The position numbers and the translations under genes were made by a program. Shown here one piece after another: positions 24,169-33,032 of a DNA stretch of 60,155 nucleotides. The stretch's first letter is position 1; the number at the start of each line of letters is the position of its first letter. Origin of the DNA: CAZJFC01 sp964545245 (GTDB lineage: Bacteria > Pseudomonadota > Alphaproteobacteria > Rickettsiales > 21-14-0-20-44-7); assembly GCA_964545245.1 (NCBI GenBank), contig CAZJFC010000003.1:1-60155 (forward strand), read 5' to 3'. The notes under the pieces were generated by a model that was given only the letters and a program-made list of their open reading frames with translations, was not told where the DNA came from and searched no databases.

Positions 24169-25272
24169 ATGAAAATCAAGATTACTGATATTGCTAATAA
24201 ATTCAGATGTTTGCAGGCTGATTGCCCAGATACATGCTGTAAGGGCTGGAGCATGCAGCTTGATGACAAGACCTTTGAAAGATATAAGGGAACGGCTCTG
24301 GAAGACGCGGTTGCCTATGATGGGCAAAATAATGAAATCCGCGTGATGCGCCGCGACGCAGAAACCGATTTTTGCGTTAAATTTGAGAATGGGATTTGTG
24401 CCATACACCGCGATATGGGCGAGCAATACCTTGGTGACGCATGTAATTTTTATCCGCGCGTAACGCGAAAATTTGATGATGAATTGGTTATGACTGCTGT
24501 CCTCTCCTGCCCGGAAATAGTAAACCTTTCACTTTTTGGGGAGAATGGGGGAGTCATCGAAAAGGAGGTTGAGCGCCTTCCTGACAGTTTAAGGAGTTAT
24601 AAGGGGAGTTTCGTGGTCCATCAGGCTTTTATGGATGTTTGCGAAAGCGAAAAAACCGCGCCGGAAATTCTGGCAAATATATATTCCACGGCAAGGTCTC
24701 TTTCCTCGCAGGAGCAGGAGGAGTGGCCCAGCGCCGCGCCTTTTTTCCTGAAAATTGCGGATGGAATGCTGCCGGAACCTGAATTTGTGCCGGAAGCCGA
24801 GCAGAAAATCCTGCATATTTTCGCGGGAGTTTTTTATTCAACAGGTAAAAAAATGAACCCACGGCTTGCCGAAGTGCTGGCCGATATTGAGAATTATGTC
24901 AGTGCGAAAGTGGATTGGCAAATGCTTGATCTCCTGCCACATGATGACGCAGGGCATGAGATGGAGCCACGTAGCATTGATGACGGGTTATTAAAAAAAT
25001 ATCTGGCGGCGCAGCTTAGTTTCAGCACCTTCCCTTATGCCGGGATTGGCGAGGATATAATCCAGCGTGCGCTGGTTTTGGTTTACCGTTTTGCATTAAT
25101 CCGGCTGGCGCTATCTGCCAGCCGTGATGATTCTCAGGAAGGGATTGTAAAAACGGTACAGGCTATTTCACGCGTGGTTGACCATGTGGGGGACGCGACA
25201 TTGCTGCTGCAACTGATGGACTCTTTCGGCTGGAACAGCGACGCAAAAATCGCGGGGCTGATCAGGTTATAG
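24169..25272 (+). CDS. fliB: FliB-like lysine N-methylase, metal-binding Cys protein
   Basis: The 367-residue protein has the FliB/YkgJ-type cysteine pattern: CLQADCPDTCCKGW near the start, then CVKFENGICAIH and ACNFYPR at about residues 65-100. FliB methylates lysines in flagellin in enteric bacteria, and proteins with this pattern are thought to bind a metal or cluster. No flagellar gene is in the window, so the substrate is unknown. The ATG lies right after the AT repeats and no clear Shine-Dalgarno is seen, so the message may be nearly leaderless. Confidence 0.75.
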   Translation: MKIKITDIANKFRCLQADCPDTCCKGWSMQLDDKTFERYKGTALEDAVAYDGQNNEIRVMRRDAETDFCVKFENGICAIHRDMGEQYLGDACNFYPRVTRKFDDELVMTAVLSCPEIVNLSLFGENGGVIEKEVERLPDSLRSYKGSFVVHQAFMDVCESEKTAPEILANIYSTARSLSSQEQEEWPSAAPFFLKIADGMLPEPEFVPEAEQKILHIFAGVFYSTGKKMNPRLAEVLADIENYVSAKVDWQMLDLLPHDDAGHEMEPRSIDDGLLKKYLAAQLSFSTFPYAGIGEDIIQRALVLVYRFALIRLALSASRDDSQEGIVKTVQAISRVVDHVGDATLLLQLMDSFGWNSDAKIAGLIRL

Positions 25273-25273
25273 G

Positions 25274-25858
25274 CTATTTTTTAAGGCGGGTAGCGCTGCT
25301 TGGGTAGGTTGAAAACTGCATGCGCCTTCTTTCTGCCTGCAGGTGCTGGTATCTGTTGAATTCAGCAGTAAACTCATCAAATTCATCAGGGCTGACACTG
25401 TTAATCACAGTAGAATTTTTCTTCTCAACATCCCCTTTCGGGAAATAAGTTAAAACCTGCGTGGAGCGGCCATATTCAAAATTGGGTTGAAGATTTGTAA
25501 AATCAACGGTTAGCCCACTCTCTTTAAAGGTAAAGAAATATCTTACCGGAGCGCTTCGTTCGCGCAGTTGCGCAAACTTGACATTGGTCAGGGTTTTCAT
25601 TGCACCCTTAAACTCTTCAAGCTCGCCATCGGTCATCAGGAATGTGCGGCTGTCTATAGTGGTGAACTTGCCTTCAAATATGCAGATAACTCCATGAGGA
25701 TATTCCGGGTGGCCGCTTCCCCTGATCTCAATAGTAGAAATTTTGTTGATGTCCATGAAAACAATACGGGTGTCCACCCGCTTTGTAGCGCGATCAACAT
25801 CTAAAAATTCCCTAAGCTCGTGCAATATGTGCGCGGTATCTTCCATGTTCTGTGTCAT
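25274..25858 (-). CDS. Hypothetical protein (194 aa)
   Basis: I do not recognise this protein. It is soluble, mixed alpha/beta, with a charged C-terminus rich in Arg and Gln. It has no signal peptide or membrane span. It is convergent with the FliB-like gene, with only one base between the two stops. AATACC-type bases upstream give no strong ribosome binding site. It may belong with the other unknown minus-strand genes up to 27684. Confidence 0.65.
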   Translation of the reverse strand: MTQNMEDTAHILHELREFLDVDRATKRVDTRIVFMDINKISTIEIRGSGHPEYPHGVICIFEGKFTTIDSRTFLMTDGELEEFKGAMKTLTNVKFAQLRERSAPVRYFFTFKESGLTVDFTNLQPNFEYGRSTQVLTYFPKGDVEKKNSTVINSVSPDEFDEFTAEFNRYQHLQAERRRMQFSTYPSSATRLKK

Positions 25859-25900
25859 GCGCGGCTTATAGCAGAATTATTAATAAGAGTCAATAATTAG

Positions 25901-26862
25901 CTATTTGCCGATGACCGGAACATCGGAGGAGATACCGCGTGAGGTGATCTGCTCGAAGCGTATCTCAAGAAGCCGTGCTATGTCGCTTGTGGCAGCGCCT
26001 TCGATTTTTGGGCCTTCAACGGCAGGAAGGGCATCCCTTACATTATCCCGAAGCTTGCTTATCAACTCTTCACGTGCGCCAGTTTCCTTAAGGTCGATGC
26101 CGTATTCATGTTTCAGCTTATAGCTATATGCCTTGTGCAACGCAGTTATATCGCGTCTTATATTTTCATTGCCGATATTTTCCTGTCCGGCATTCTCAAA
26201 GGCAGATTCCAGCGCGATCGTGGCGAGCGCTTCAAGACCCCTGCAAATCTCTGTGTTGGTATAATGTGGCGCTCCCATAAGGTTGGTCACGACATCCGCA
26301 TAATGGTCGAGCGCCTGCGCGGAAGTCAACCATTGCGGAGAGTTCCTGCCGATAAAGCTTTTGGCGAAAACAGGCGTCACGCCTTCATTGCCGCAATTTG
26401 GTTCCGCCTTTAAATCATAAACCAGTTCGCTGAGCCTGAGAGCCTCGTTGCGGGCATTATGCCTGTGGGAATCCACCGAGTTAAGCGTGCGCGCAATTGC
26501 CTGAAGTTGCATGATAAGGTCTTTCTGGATTGCGCTTACCTGCCGGAGTGTTACCGCGATCATGCCAAGCGGAGGAACGTCTTTCATTACTCCGCCCTTA
26601 TCCTCGGCGTCAACTTCGCCGCGTGCGGTGGCAAGCGCATCCTCGGTAATTCCGCTTTCGGAAAGCTTTGTTTGCAGGTCGTCATTGCTTCTTACGGCGA
26701 ACGCATTGAAATTGCGGCCATGTTAATTTTAAGTGCAACAAGCCCTGCCTGGAACTCCGCGGTGGCTTCGCGGTCAAACGGGAAATAATGCTCAATCGCC
26801 TCACCGGTTATTTTTGACCAGTGGTAGCGTATCTCTGCAAGTTGGAATAATTCTTTGCTCAT
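25901..26862 (-). pseudogene. Unknown helical protein (about 320 aa), one-base frameshift
   Basis: From an ATG at 26862 the frame reads about 50 residues (MSKELFQLAEIRYHW, then AEFQAGLVALKINMAA) and hits a stop. The other frame continues from there (NFNAFAVRSNDDLQTKLSE) through to 25901 without a break. Adding one A to GCAATTTC near 26712 joins both into a single protein of about 320 residues. The body is helical, with one region (SPQWLTSAQALDHYADVV) typical of no family I know. It is either a sequencing error or a fresh frameshift. It sits between unknown genes downstream of cpaF. Confidence 0.7.
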
Positions 26863-26910
26863 AATGCGGAGCTTATTAACATAAGTTAAGCTGGTATGTC
26901 AAGCTGTGTT

Positions 26911-27684
26911 TTAAGAAATTTGGCAACCATTTGCGCGTGCGCGGGAGTTTTCATGCAGCCTGGCAGCTTCGGATTTAATGAGATTAAGCGATTTTTCTAT
27001 GTTGAAACGCAGGAGCGTGAGGTCTTCGCGGCTGACATAATCCTTGCCGATGATAACTCCCTCGGTTTGGGCATCCGGCTGGCCGGCCGATTTTTGTGAG
27101 AATATGCCCCACAGGGTGTTGAAGTTATGAAATACCGCCCGTTCCAGCGCCGCGCAGGATTGGGCGGAATATATACCATCTATCTTCATTGGCTTTGTTT
27201 TATGGATTATGTTGCCGAAATTACCCCTGAATTCCGCCAGCCTTTCAGGTACAAACTGTTCGCGCGGGAGTTTGCGGATTTCCTCTGTTTCTGATTTCAG
27301 GAAATCGAGTGCGGCATTTTCGAGGAATAATTTTGGGTAAGAATGCGGTTTTTCACCTGCCTCCCTGATAATGCCGGAGATGGCAAAATGCGCTGCGGCA
27401 AGTGAGTTAAGCCTCCCCGGAAATGTATCCTGCGTTTCATGGATGCGGGTGCGCAGGTTATGCAGCTCATAAGCCTCCGCCCTTTCGTTCTCAGGGTCAC
27501 TGCAGCGGAAGAGAGTTTGGGCGGCATCGCAGACATCTTCTATCACACGCACATTCTCCCTGCCGATGGTTTCCTTTATCTTTTTCCATCTGGTGCGGGT
27601 GTGGGTTTCTATGCCCATCAGGTAGCGGCATGTTTCCAGCGGAGTATTCCTGAATTTTGATAACGAATGTGCTAATGAAGGCAT
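26911..27684 (-). CDS. Hypothetical helical protein (257 aa)
   Basis: The 257-residue product is charged and helical, with one pair of neighbouring cysteines in segment AAQTLFRCSD and AQSCAALE. It has no signal peptide or membrane span. I do not recognise it. It begins three bases after the cpaF stop on the same strand. In other cpa/tad clusters that position holds the membrane genes tadB and tadC, but this protein has no membrane segment and cannot replace them. Confidence 0.68.
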   Translation of the reverse strand: MPSLAHSLSKFRNTPLETCRYLMGIETHTRTRWKKIKETIGRENVRVIEDVCDAAQTLFRCSDPENERAEAYELHNLRTRIHETQDTFPGRLNSLAAAHFAISGIIREAGEKPHSYPKLFLENAALDFLKSETEEIRKLPREQFVPERLAEFRGNFGNIIHKTKPMKIDGIYSAQSCAALERAVFHNFNTLWGIFSQKSAGQPDAQTEGVIIGKDYVSREDLTLLRFNIEKSLNLIKSEAARLHENSRARANGCQIS

Positions 27685-27686
27685 AT

Positions 27687-29141
27687 TTACTCAATTGCGC
27701 TTAATAATGCTTTGTCAAGGCCATAATAAGCCGCCTTTGCAGTAAAGTCAGGGCGGAGGCCGCTGCCTTTGAATGTACCGACAAGGTGGCCGTCTGCATC
27801 TTCGCCTTCAAATTCAAATTTAAATAGATCCTGCGTTACGATTACATCGCCTTCCATACCCACAACCTCCGTCACATGGGTGATGCGGCGCATACCGTCG
27901 CGCATGCGGTTGATCTGGATGATAAGGTTCACCGCGCCCGATATCATGGTTTTTATCGCGCGGCTCGGCAGGTCAAACCCCGCCATGCACACCATGTTCT
28001 CAAGCCTTGTAAGCGCCTCGCGCGGGCTGTTCGCGTGGCAGGTTCCCATAGAGCCATCATGGCCGGTATTCATCGCCTGCAAAAGGTCAATCGCCTCCGC
28101 GCCCCTCACCTCGCCGAGGATGATGCGTTCCGGGCGCATCCTGAGCGCGTTTTTCACAAGGTCGCGCATTGTCACCTCGCCCTTGCCCTCAAGGTTCGGC
28201 GGGCGGGTTTCGAGCGGGACGACGTGCGGCTGCTGGAGTTGGAGTTCCGCCGCGTCCTCAATGGTAACGATACGCTCGCCGCTGTGGATGAACTGGGTTA
28301 TGGCGTTAAGAAGTGTGGTTTTACCGGAACCTGTACCGCCGGAAATGATGATATTAAGGCGGCAAGCCCCAGCGATTTTAAGTACCTTGGCGAGGTTCTC
28401 GGAGATATTGCCCTGTTTTTCCATTACATCGAGGGTAATTTTCTTCTCGGAAAATTTACGGATGGAGATTGAGCTGCCTTTCAGCGAAAGCGGCGGGATG
28501 ATAACGTTCACACGGGAGCCGTCCATCAGGCGCGCGTCGCATATCGGGCTGGATTCATCCACGCGGCGGCCAACCGCGTTCACGATTCGTTGCGCGATGC
28601 TGCCGACATGTTGCTCATCGCGGAATTTAATGCCGCTCAGTTCCAGTTTGCCTTTGCGTTCGATATAAATCTGGAATGGGCCGTTCACCATGATATCCGT
28701 CACCAGCGGGTCTTTCAGCAACGGCTCCAGCGGGCCAAGGCCAAGCATATCATCGATAATCTCGGTAGCGATCGCCTGTTGCTCAGCCTGGTTGAGCGTC
28801 ATTTTTTCCTGCATCAGGATTTCACCGATCAAATCCATGATCTGGCGGCGCAGGTTTTCCGGCGGGAGTTTTGAGGCGGTTTGCAGGTCAATCTGCTCCA
28901 TCAGGAGCTTGTGGATCTTTTCCTTATCCTTGCTGAACTTTTCCTTCTCGGCCTTTTTCTCCGGAGTTAGCTGGGTTTCCTTATGATCCTGCGGTTTTAT
29001 CTTGTCGAATTGCGCCTGTATTTCATTCGTACTGCTGCCTTTGGAAGCAGCCTTTTTTGGCTCAGGGATATCCACAGGCGGGATTACCCCGCCAGAACCC
29101 GGAACTATGCCGGTACTGTCAGTTCCACGACGTCCAAACAT
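27687..29141 (-). CDS. cpaF: Flp pilus assembly ATPase CpaF/TadA
   Basis: The 484-residue protein is the secretion ATPase of the Flp (type IVc) pilus. The N-terminal 80 residues are charged and likely disordered. The ATPase core follows, with the Walker A motif SGGTGSGKTTLL, the Asp box (IVTIEDAAELQLQQP), the Walker B region (RPERIILGEVRGAEA) and the His box (GSMGTCHANSP). It powers pilin export and assembly from the cytoplasmic face. It lies 51 bases after cpaE on the same strand. Confidence 0.96.
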   Translation of the reverse strand: MFGRRGTDSTGIVPGSGGVIPPVDIPEPKKAASKGSSTNEIQAQFDKIKPQDHKETQLTPEKKAEKEKFSKDKEKIHKLLMEQIDLQTASKLPPENLRRQIMDLIGEILMQEKMTLNQAEQQAIATEIIDDMLGLGPLEPLLKDPLVTDIMVNGPFQIYIERKGKLELSGIKFRDEQHVGSIAQRIVNAVGRRVDESSPICDARLMDGSRVNVIIPPLSLKGSSISIRKFSEKKITLDVMEKQGNISENLAKVLKIAGACRLNIIISGGTGSGKTTLLNAITQFIHSGERIVTIEDAAELQLQQPHVVPLETRPPNLEGKGEVTMRDLVKNALRMRPERIILGEVRGAEAIDLLQAMNTGHDGSMGTCHANSPREALTRLENMVCMAGFDLPSRAIKTMISGAVNLIIQINRMRDGMRRITHVTEVVGMEGDVIVTQDLFKFEFEGEDADGHLVGTFKGSGLRPDFTAKAAYYGLDKALLSAIE

Positions 29142-29192
29142 GGAAACATCTTAACCGAAAAGGGTTAAGCTGGGATTAATATGTTTATTGAG

Positions 29193-30398
29193 TTATTTTT
29201 TGCTTAATAATTTATTAAGCAGTCCGATTTTTGGCGTTCCTTCCTGCGCTGATGCCTGCGCATCTTCAAGGAATTTACCTGCAAGGCTGTTTATGGCGGA
29301 AATGAACTTGCCGCCTTTATGCTCATCGGCCAGCGTTTTACCCGCATTGCTGAAACCATAGACTTCCTGCTCGAACGGAACCTGGAAATCAATCTTGCGG
29401 CCAAGACCCTGTTCAAAATCCTTTACCGGAGTTTCATATTTTTTGTTCAGGCCGACCTTGTTTGCTACAAGGGTAATCTTTTTATTGCCAAGCTTTTCAT
29501 TTATCAGGTCATGGATGCGCATAGTATCGCGCAGGCCGGGGATGGAAAGCTCGGTCACGAGAATATCTTCCGCGTGCTGGAGAACATAAAAATCATAAGC
29601 TTCAACGCGCGGCACATCGACAATTACAAAATCAAACCTTGCGCGCAGCAGGTTCAGGATAGTTTCCGCGGCTTTCTCATTGACCTCGTGGATCTCGTGC
29701 AGGCTTTTTTCTGCCCCGATAACAAATAATTTATCGGTGACTTTGGTCATAACCCGGTCAAGGAACAGATGGTCAATCCGCTCCGGTTTTTCGAGCGCGT
29801 CAACCAGCCCGCGGCTTGGCTCCACATCCAGCATCAGGGGGATAGTGCCAAAGCTTGGGTCAAGGTCAAGAATTGCCGTTGTATGCCCCTTTTTTGCCAG
29901 AATTTCAGCAAGGTTCACGGTTATTGTGGAGCCGCCAACCCCGCCGCGAGTGCTGATCACTGAAACAATCTTGCATTCTTTCTTATTCTCTGTGGCCACC
30001 TGTTTTGCGGTATCTTCCTTCTTATGGCTAAGCAGGCGTTCAATATGGTGCTCTTTTAGTGGCAGAAGCAGATACTCGGTTACGCCCATAGTGATTAGCT
30101 GCTTATAAAAGCTAAGCTCGTCAATATCGCCAAGGACAATGACCTGGGTATTGACATCGCATGAATTCGCAAGCTTATCAAGGTCAGCGAAAGCGTTTTC
30201 ATGGGAGTTGTCGGCAAGCTGCACAACAAGATATTCCGGTGTGCCGCCGTTAGCATATTTTTCATGGGCGGTGCGGATATTCCCTTTAGTGACCGAGTCA
30301 TCGCCCAACTGCTTTTGCGCGGCATAATCCTGCAATGCTTTCAGTGTTTCCCGTTCGGATATAAATGCGTGTAGTTTTGCCATTTTCTTATTGTTCAA
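29193..30398 (-). CDS. cpaE: Pilus localization protein CpaE/TadZ
   Basis: The 401-residue protein has a degenerate receiver-like N-terminal half (about 1-130) and a MinD/ParA-type ATPase domain with STRGGVGGSTITVNLA. The signature lysine of the deviant Walker motif is replaced, as in many TadZ/CpaE proteins. CpaE places the pilus machine at a cell pole. It starts right at the end of cpaD, with no gap. Confidence 0.92.
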   Translation of the reverse strand: MNNKKMAKLHAFISERETLKALQDYAAQKQLGDDSVTKGNIRTAHEKYANGGTPEYLVVQLADNSHENAFADLDKLANSCDVNTQVIVLGDIDELSFYKQLITMGVTEYLLLPLKEHHIERLLSHKKEDTAKQVATENKKECKIVSVISTRGGVGGSTITVNLAEILAKKGHTTAILDLDPSFGTIPLMLDVEPSRGLVDALEKPERIDHLFLDRVMTKVTDKLFVIGAEKSLHEIHEVNEKAAETILNLLRARFDFVIVDVPRVEAYDFYVLQHAEDILVTELSIPGLRDTMRIHDLINEKLGNKKITLVANKVGLNKKYETPVKDFEQGLGRKIDFQVPFEQEVYGFSNAGKTLADEHKGGKFISAINSLAGKFLEDAQASAQEGTPKIGLLNKLLSKK

Positions 30399-30722
30399 TT
30401 ATTCCCCGGTTGACGGCGCTGCAACAGCGGAGTTCTTGTAGTTATTAACGGCCCTTGCCGCAGTTGCACCATCGGTTTTGCCTGATTTACCGACAACAAG
30501 GTCGCGTTTGTCTTCGACCATTGTACCATAGTTGGTGGTAGTCGCGCAGCCAAAATTGCTGGATTTGTTATTGCCGTAATTGATACCTGAAGGCTTTGAC
30601 CAATCGGGGCAGACAGGGGCGATAACCGCATTGCTTTCTTTGTCCACCGCATTGAATTTATGCTCACTGGTCACGCATGAAGCAAGGGGCAGGGTTATGG
30701 CAAATATTAGAATTTTTTTCAT
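30399..30722 (-). CDS. cpaD: Short CpaD-like pilus lipoprotein
   Basis: I start at the ATG at 30722, which gives a lipoprotein signal peptide (IFAITLPLASC). The mature part contains CPDWS, the SNFGCATTTNYGTMV region and the DLVVGKSGKTDGATAA region of the CpaD family. It has only about 107 residues, while usual CpaD proteins are about 200 or more, so the N-terminal half is missing. It may be a minimal form. It lies between cpaC and cpaE and the unit is tightly packed. Confidence 0.8.
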   Translation of the reverse strand: MKKILIFAITLPLASCVTSEHKFNAVDKESNAVIAPVCPDWSKPSGINYGNNKSSNFGCATTTNYGTMVEDKRDLVVGKSGKTDGATAARAVNNYKNSAVAAPSTGE

Positions 30723-30735
30723 ATCATTACCTTCA

Positions 30736-32079
30736 TTATTCAAGCACGAATCCGACATCGCCGTTAAGTTTAAATGCAGCGATCATATCGTCATGCGCGC
30801 CGGTTCCTGCCGGGCGGCTGGAATGATGCCTGCCGAGCAGGATGCGTTCAAAGTCATTTGGCGCTTCATATCCATCTGCCGGGGTAAGCAGCTTTTCCGA
30901 TTCCTTCACGCCACGGACGATATAAGGGGTTGCGATAATGACAAGCTCGGTTTCATTTATCTGGAAGCTGTTTGAGCGGAAAAGAGTGCCAAGAACCGGG
31001 ATATCGCCCAGCCACGGGAATTTGCTTATATTGCTGGAAGTGTCATTCCTGACCAGCCCGGCAATGGCAAAGCTTTCGCCGCTGCCAAGCTCAACCGTGG
31101 TGCTTGCCCTGCGTGTCAGCAATGTGGGAACCTCTATTTCATTGAGAGTCACGGCGGAAGGGCCAAGCGTGCTGACCTCCGGGGCAACGCTCAGGCTTAT
31201 CCTGTCCCCGGAAAGGACGGTCGGGGTAAAGGCGAGGCGCACGCCGAATTCGCGGTATTCAATGGCAATGACCCCGTCTTCCTGCGGGACCGGGATCGGG
31301 TATTCGCCCCCGGCAAGGAAGCTTGCTGTCTGCCCGGATTTGGCGGTAAGGTTAGGTTCGGCAAGGACTTTGACCAGACCTTCAGTTTCGAGCGCGTCAA
31401 TAACCGCGGAGGCGTCTACCCTGCCCGGCCTTCCGGCGATGCTGATATTACCGTCATTAATAAGCGTTCCCGCAGCGCCGGCCAGAGGACGGCCGGTGAA
31501 CAGGCCAAAGGCAAAATCACCTTTGGTTAATATTGCGCCGAGGTTAATACCGAAATTCTTGATTTCCTCCCGCGCCACTTCCGCCACCCTGACGCGGAGC
31601 ATGACCTGATCGGAACCGTTGACTTTCAGCATATTGATTATTTGCCCGCCGCTGCCCACCGTAGCCCGTGCCAGTTCAACGGCAATATCGGCCTGTTCAG
31701 GAGTGTCAACCGTTCCGCGTATCAAAAGCCCGCCGTTTATTGATTTAAAGGTCACTTTTGAATCAGGCAGGATTTCGCGTAGAAGGTTACTCAGTTCCCC
31801 CGTGCTGTGGCTTACCGAAATTGTTATGCTGAGAATTGAGTTTTGTTCCGCATCAAGCGCATGGAGCGTGGTTTCACCAACGCCAACGCCATATACATAA
31901 ACATAATTCGGCGAGCGCACGTCAATATCGGCGATTTGCGGGTCGGCAATAAAGATATTCACGGCGGGGCGCGGAAGGTGGAGGATCTGCCCTTTGTTGA
32001 CTTCCAGGTTCAACGCATTGGCCTGTACGGAAAAAACCAGGGACAGAATCATTGCAGATAGTATTTTTTTCATAGTCAT
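30736..32079 (-). CDS. cpaC: Flp pilus secretin CpaC/RcpA
   Basis: The 447-residue product has a signal peptide (AMILSLVFSVQANA). An N-terminal domain with repeated VNIFIADPQIADIDV and ISITISVSHSTG strands follows, and then the secretin domain with VPVPQEDGV and LGDIPVLGTLFRS. Secretins form the outer-membrane ring through which the pilus passes. The length is typical of the short pilus secretins. It lies seven bases after cpaB. Confidence 0.95.
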   Translation of the reverse strand: MTMKKILSAMILSLVFSVQANALNLEVNKGQILHLPRPAVNIFIADPQIADIDVRSPNYVYVYGVGVGETTLHALDAEQNSILSITISVSHSTGELSNLLREILPDSKVTFKSINGGLLIRGTVDTPEQADIAVELARATVGSGGQIINMLKVNGSDQVMLRVRVAEVAREEIKNFGINLGAILTKGDFAFGLFTGRPLAGAAGTLINDGNISIAGRPGRVDASAVIDALETEGLVKVLAEPNLTAKSGQTASFLAGGEYPIPVPQEDGVIAIEYREFGVRLAFTPTVLSGDRISLSVAPEVSTLGPSAVTLNEIEVPTLLTRRASTTVELGSGESFAIAGLVRNDTSSNISKFPWLGDIPVLGTLFRSNSFQINETELVIIATPYIVRGVKESEKLLTPADGYEAPNDFERILLGRHHSSRPAGTGAHDDMIAAFKLNGDVGFVLE

Positions 32080-32086
32080 ACTCTAA

Positions 32087-32917
32087 TTATGGCGCAGGCG
32101 ACGATGAGCCGCTGTTATATATTGTCGTTTCCTTTCCGCGCGTTACGGTAACCGAAGCTTCATTAGGGCGGTATTCGTTGAGGATTTTGCTTACCTCATT
32201 GTCGCGCGTATAGGTTTTTCCGCTGTCATGCGGTGTTACGGCGGTTACATTATTAAATGAAGTATTGCCGATGCTGCGCAGCACCAGCGAGATTTTGCCG
32301 AGCTGGGTGGCGACAAGTACTTCTTCCGCCTGTTTTGGGGTGACTTCCATCGTGACCGTTTTCGGCACGATGGCTTTATTATCGGCATTGCTGACAAGCT
32401 GGTCAACTGCAAGGACGCGTACATCCTCAACAAAAGTTTCAGTTCCGAAGCCCTGCTTGCCATCCGGCGTACGGACTTCATGGGTTAGCAGCAGGTCAAC
32501 CCTGTCGCCGGGGAAAATAAACCCGGCATTGGCCGAAACAACGTCAACCGCAACGGATATGGCACGCATTCCGGGATATAATACGGCGCTTAAAAACCCG
32601 CCTTCACGCGGCGTGACGATATTGTCTTTTATGATTGGCTCCCCGGTCTTGATTCTTCTGCGTACTACTGCGCCTTCATAGGTGTTGGGCGGAGAAAATT
32701 TTTTCAGCATTATATTGCCTTTCCGCTCCGAGGAAGGGATATCCCTGAACTCAAGGTGTTGCGCGCCGATTATGAAAGTTCCCGGTTGCAGGTTAATGCG
32801 CGCAATAAGGACATGCTCGCCGTCATTGAGTGACGGTTCGACCTTGTCGGTTTGCAGAAGGCTGATTACCCCAAAGGCAAGGATCAGTCCGACAATGCTG
32901 AGAATTACATAACGCAT
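32087..32917 (-). CDS. cpaB: Pilus assembly protein CpaB/RcpC
   Basis: The 276-residue product has an N-terminal membrane anchor (VILSIVGLILAFGVISLL) followed by an SAF domain (about 45-110) with the NLQPGTFIIGAQHLEF region and the conserved PGMRAISVAVD segment. CpaB couples the secretin to peptidoglycan in the periplasm. It is first in the transcription unit, with the cpa promoter expected upstream in the AT-rich stretch at 32918-33032. No pilin gene (flp) and no prepilin peptidase are visible here. Confidence 0.93.
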   Translation of the reverse strand: MRYVILSIVGLILAFGVISLLQTDKVEPSLNDGEHVLIARINLQPGTFIIGAQHLEFRDIPSSERKGNIMLKKFSPPNTYEGAVVRRRIKTGEPIIKDNIVTPREGGFLSAVLYPGMRAISVAVDVVSANAGFIFPGDRVDLLLTHEVRTPDGKQGFGTETFVEDVRVLAVDQLVSNADNKAIVPKTVTMEVTPKQAEEVLVATQLGKISLVLRSIGNTSFNNVTAVTPHDSGKTYTRDNEVSKILNEYRPNEASVTVTRGKETTIYNSGSSSPAP

Positions 32918-33032
32918 AATTATTCCCCTAAGCTCCGGTTAGAATAAGCCACTATGAGGAAAATAAAACTACTTCCGGGTTAATAAATCGTAAAAGCCGC
33001 AATTAATAAACCATTGTGGTGAAATAAATACG

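Noticed and set aside
27769..28668. 299-codon plus-strand frame
   Set aside because: It is antisense to cpaF, whose motifs are intact.
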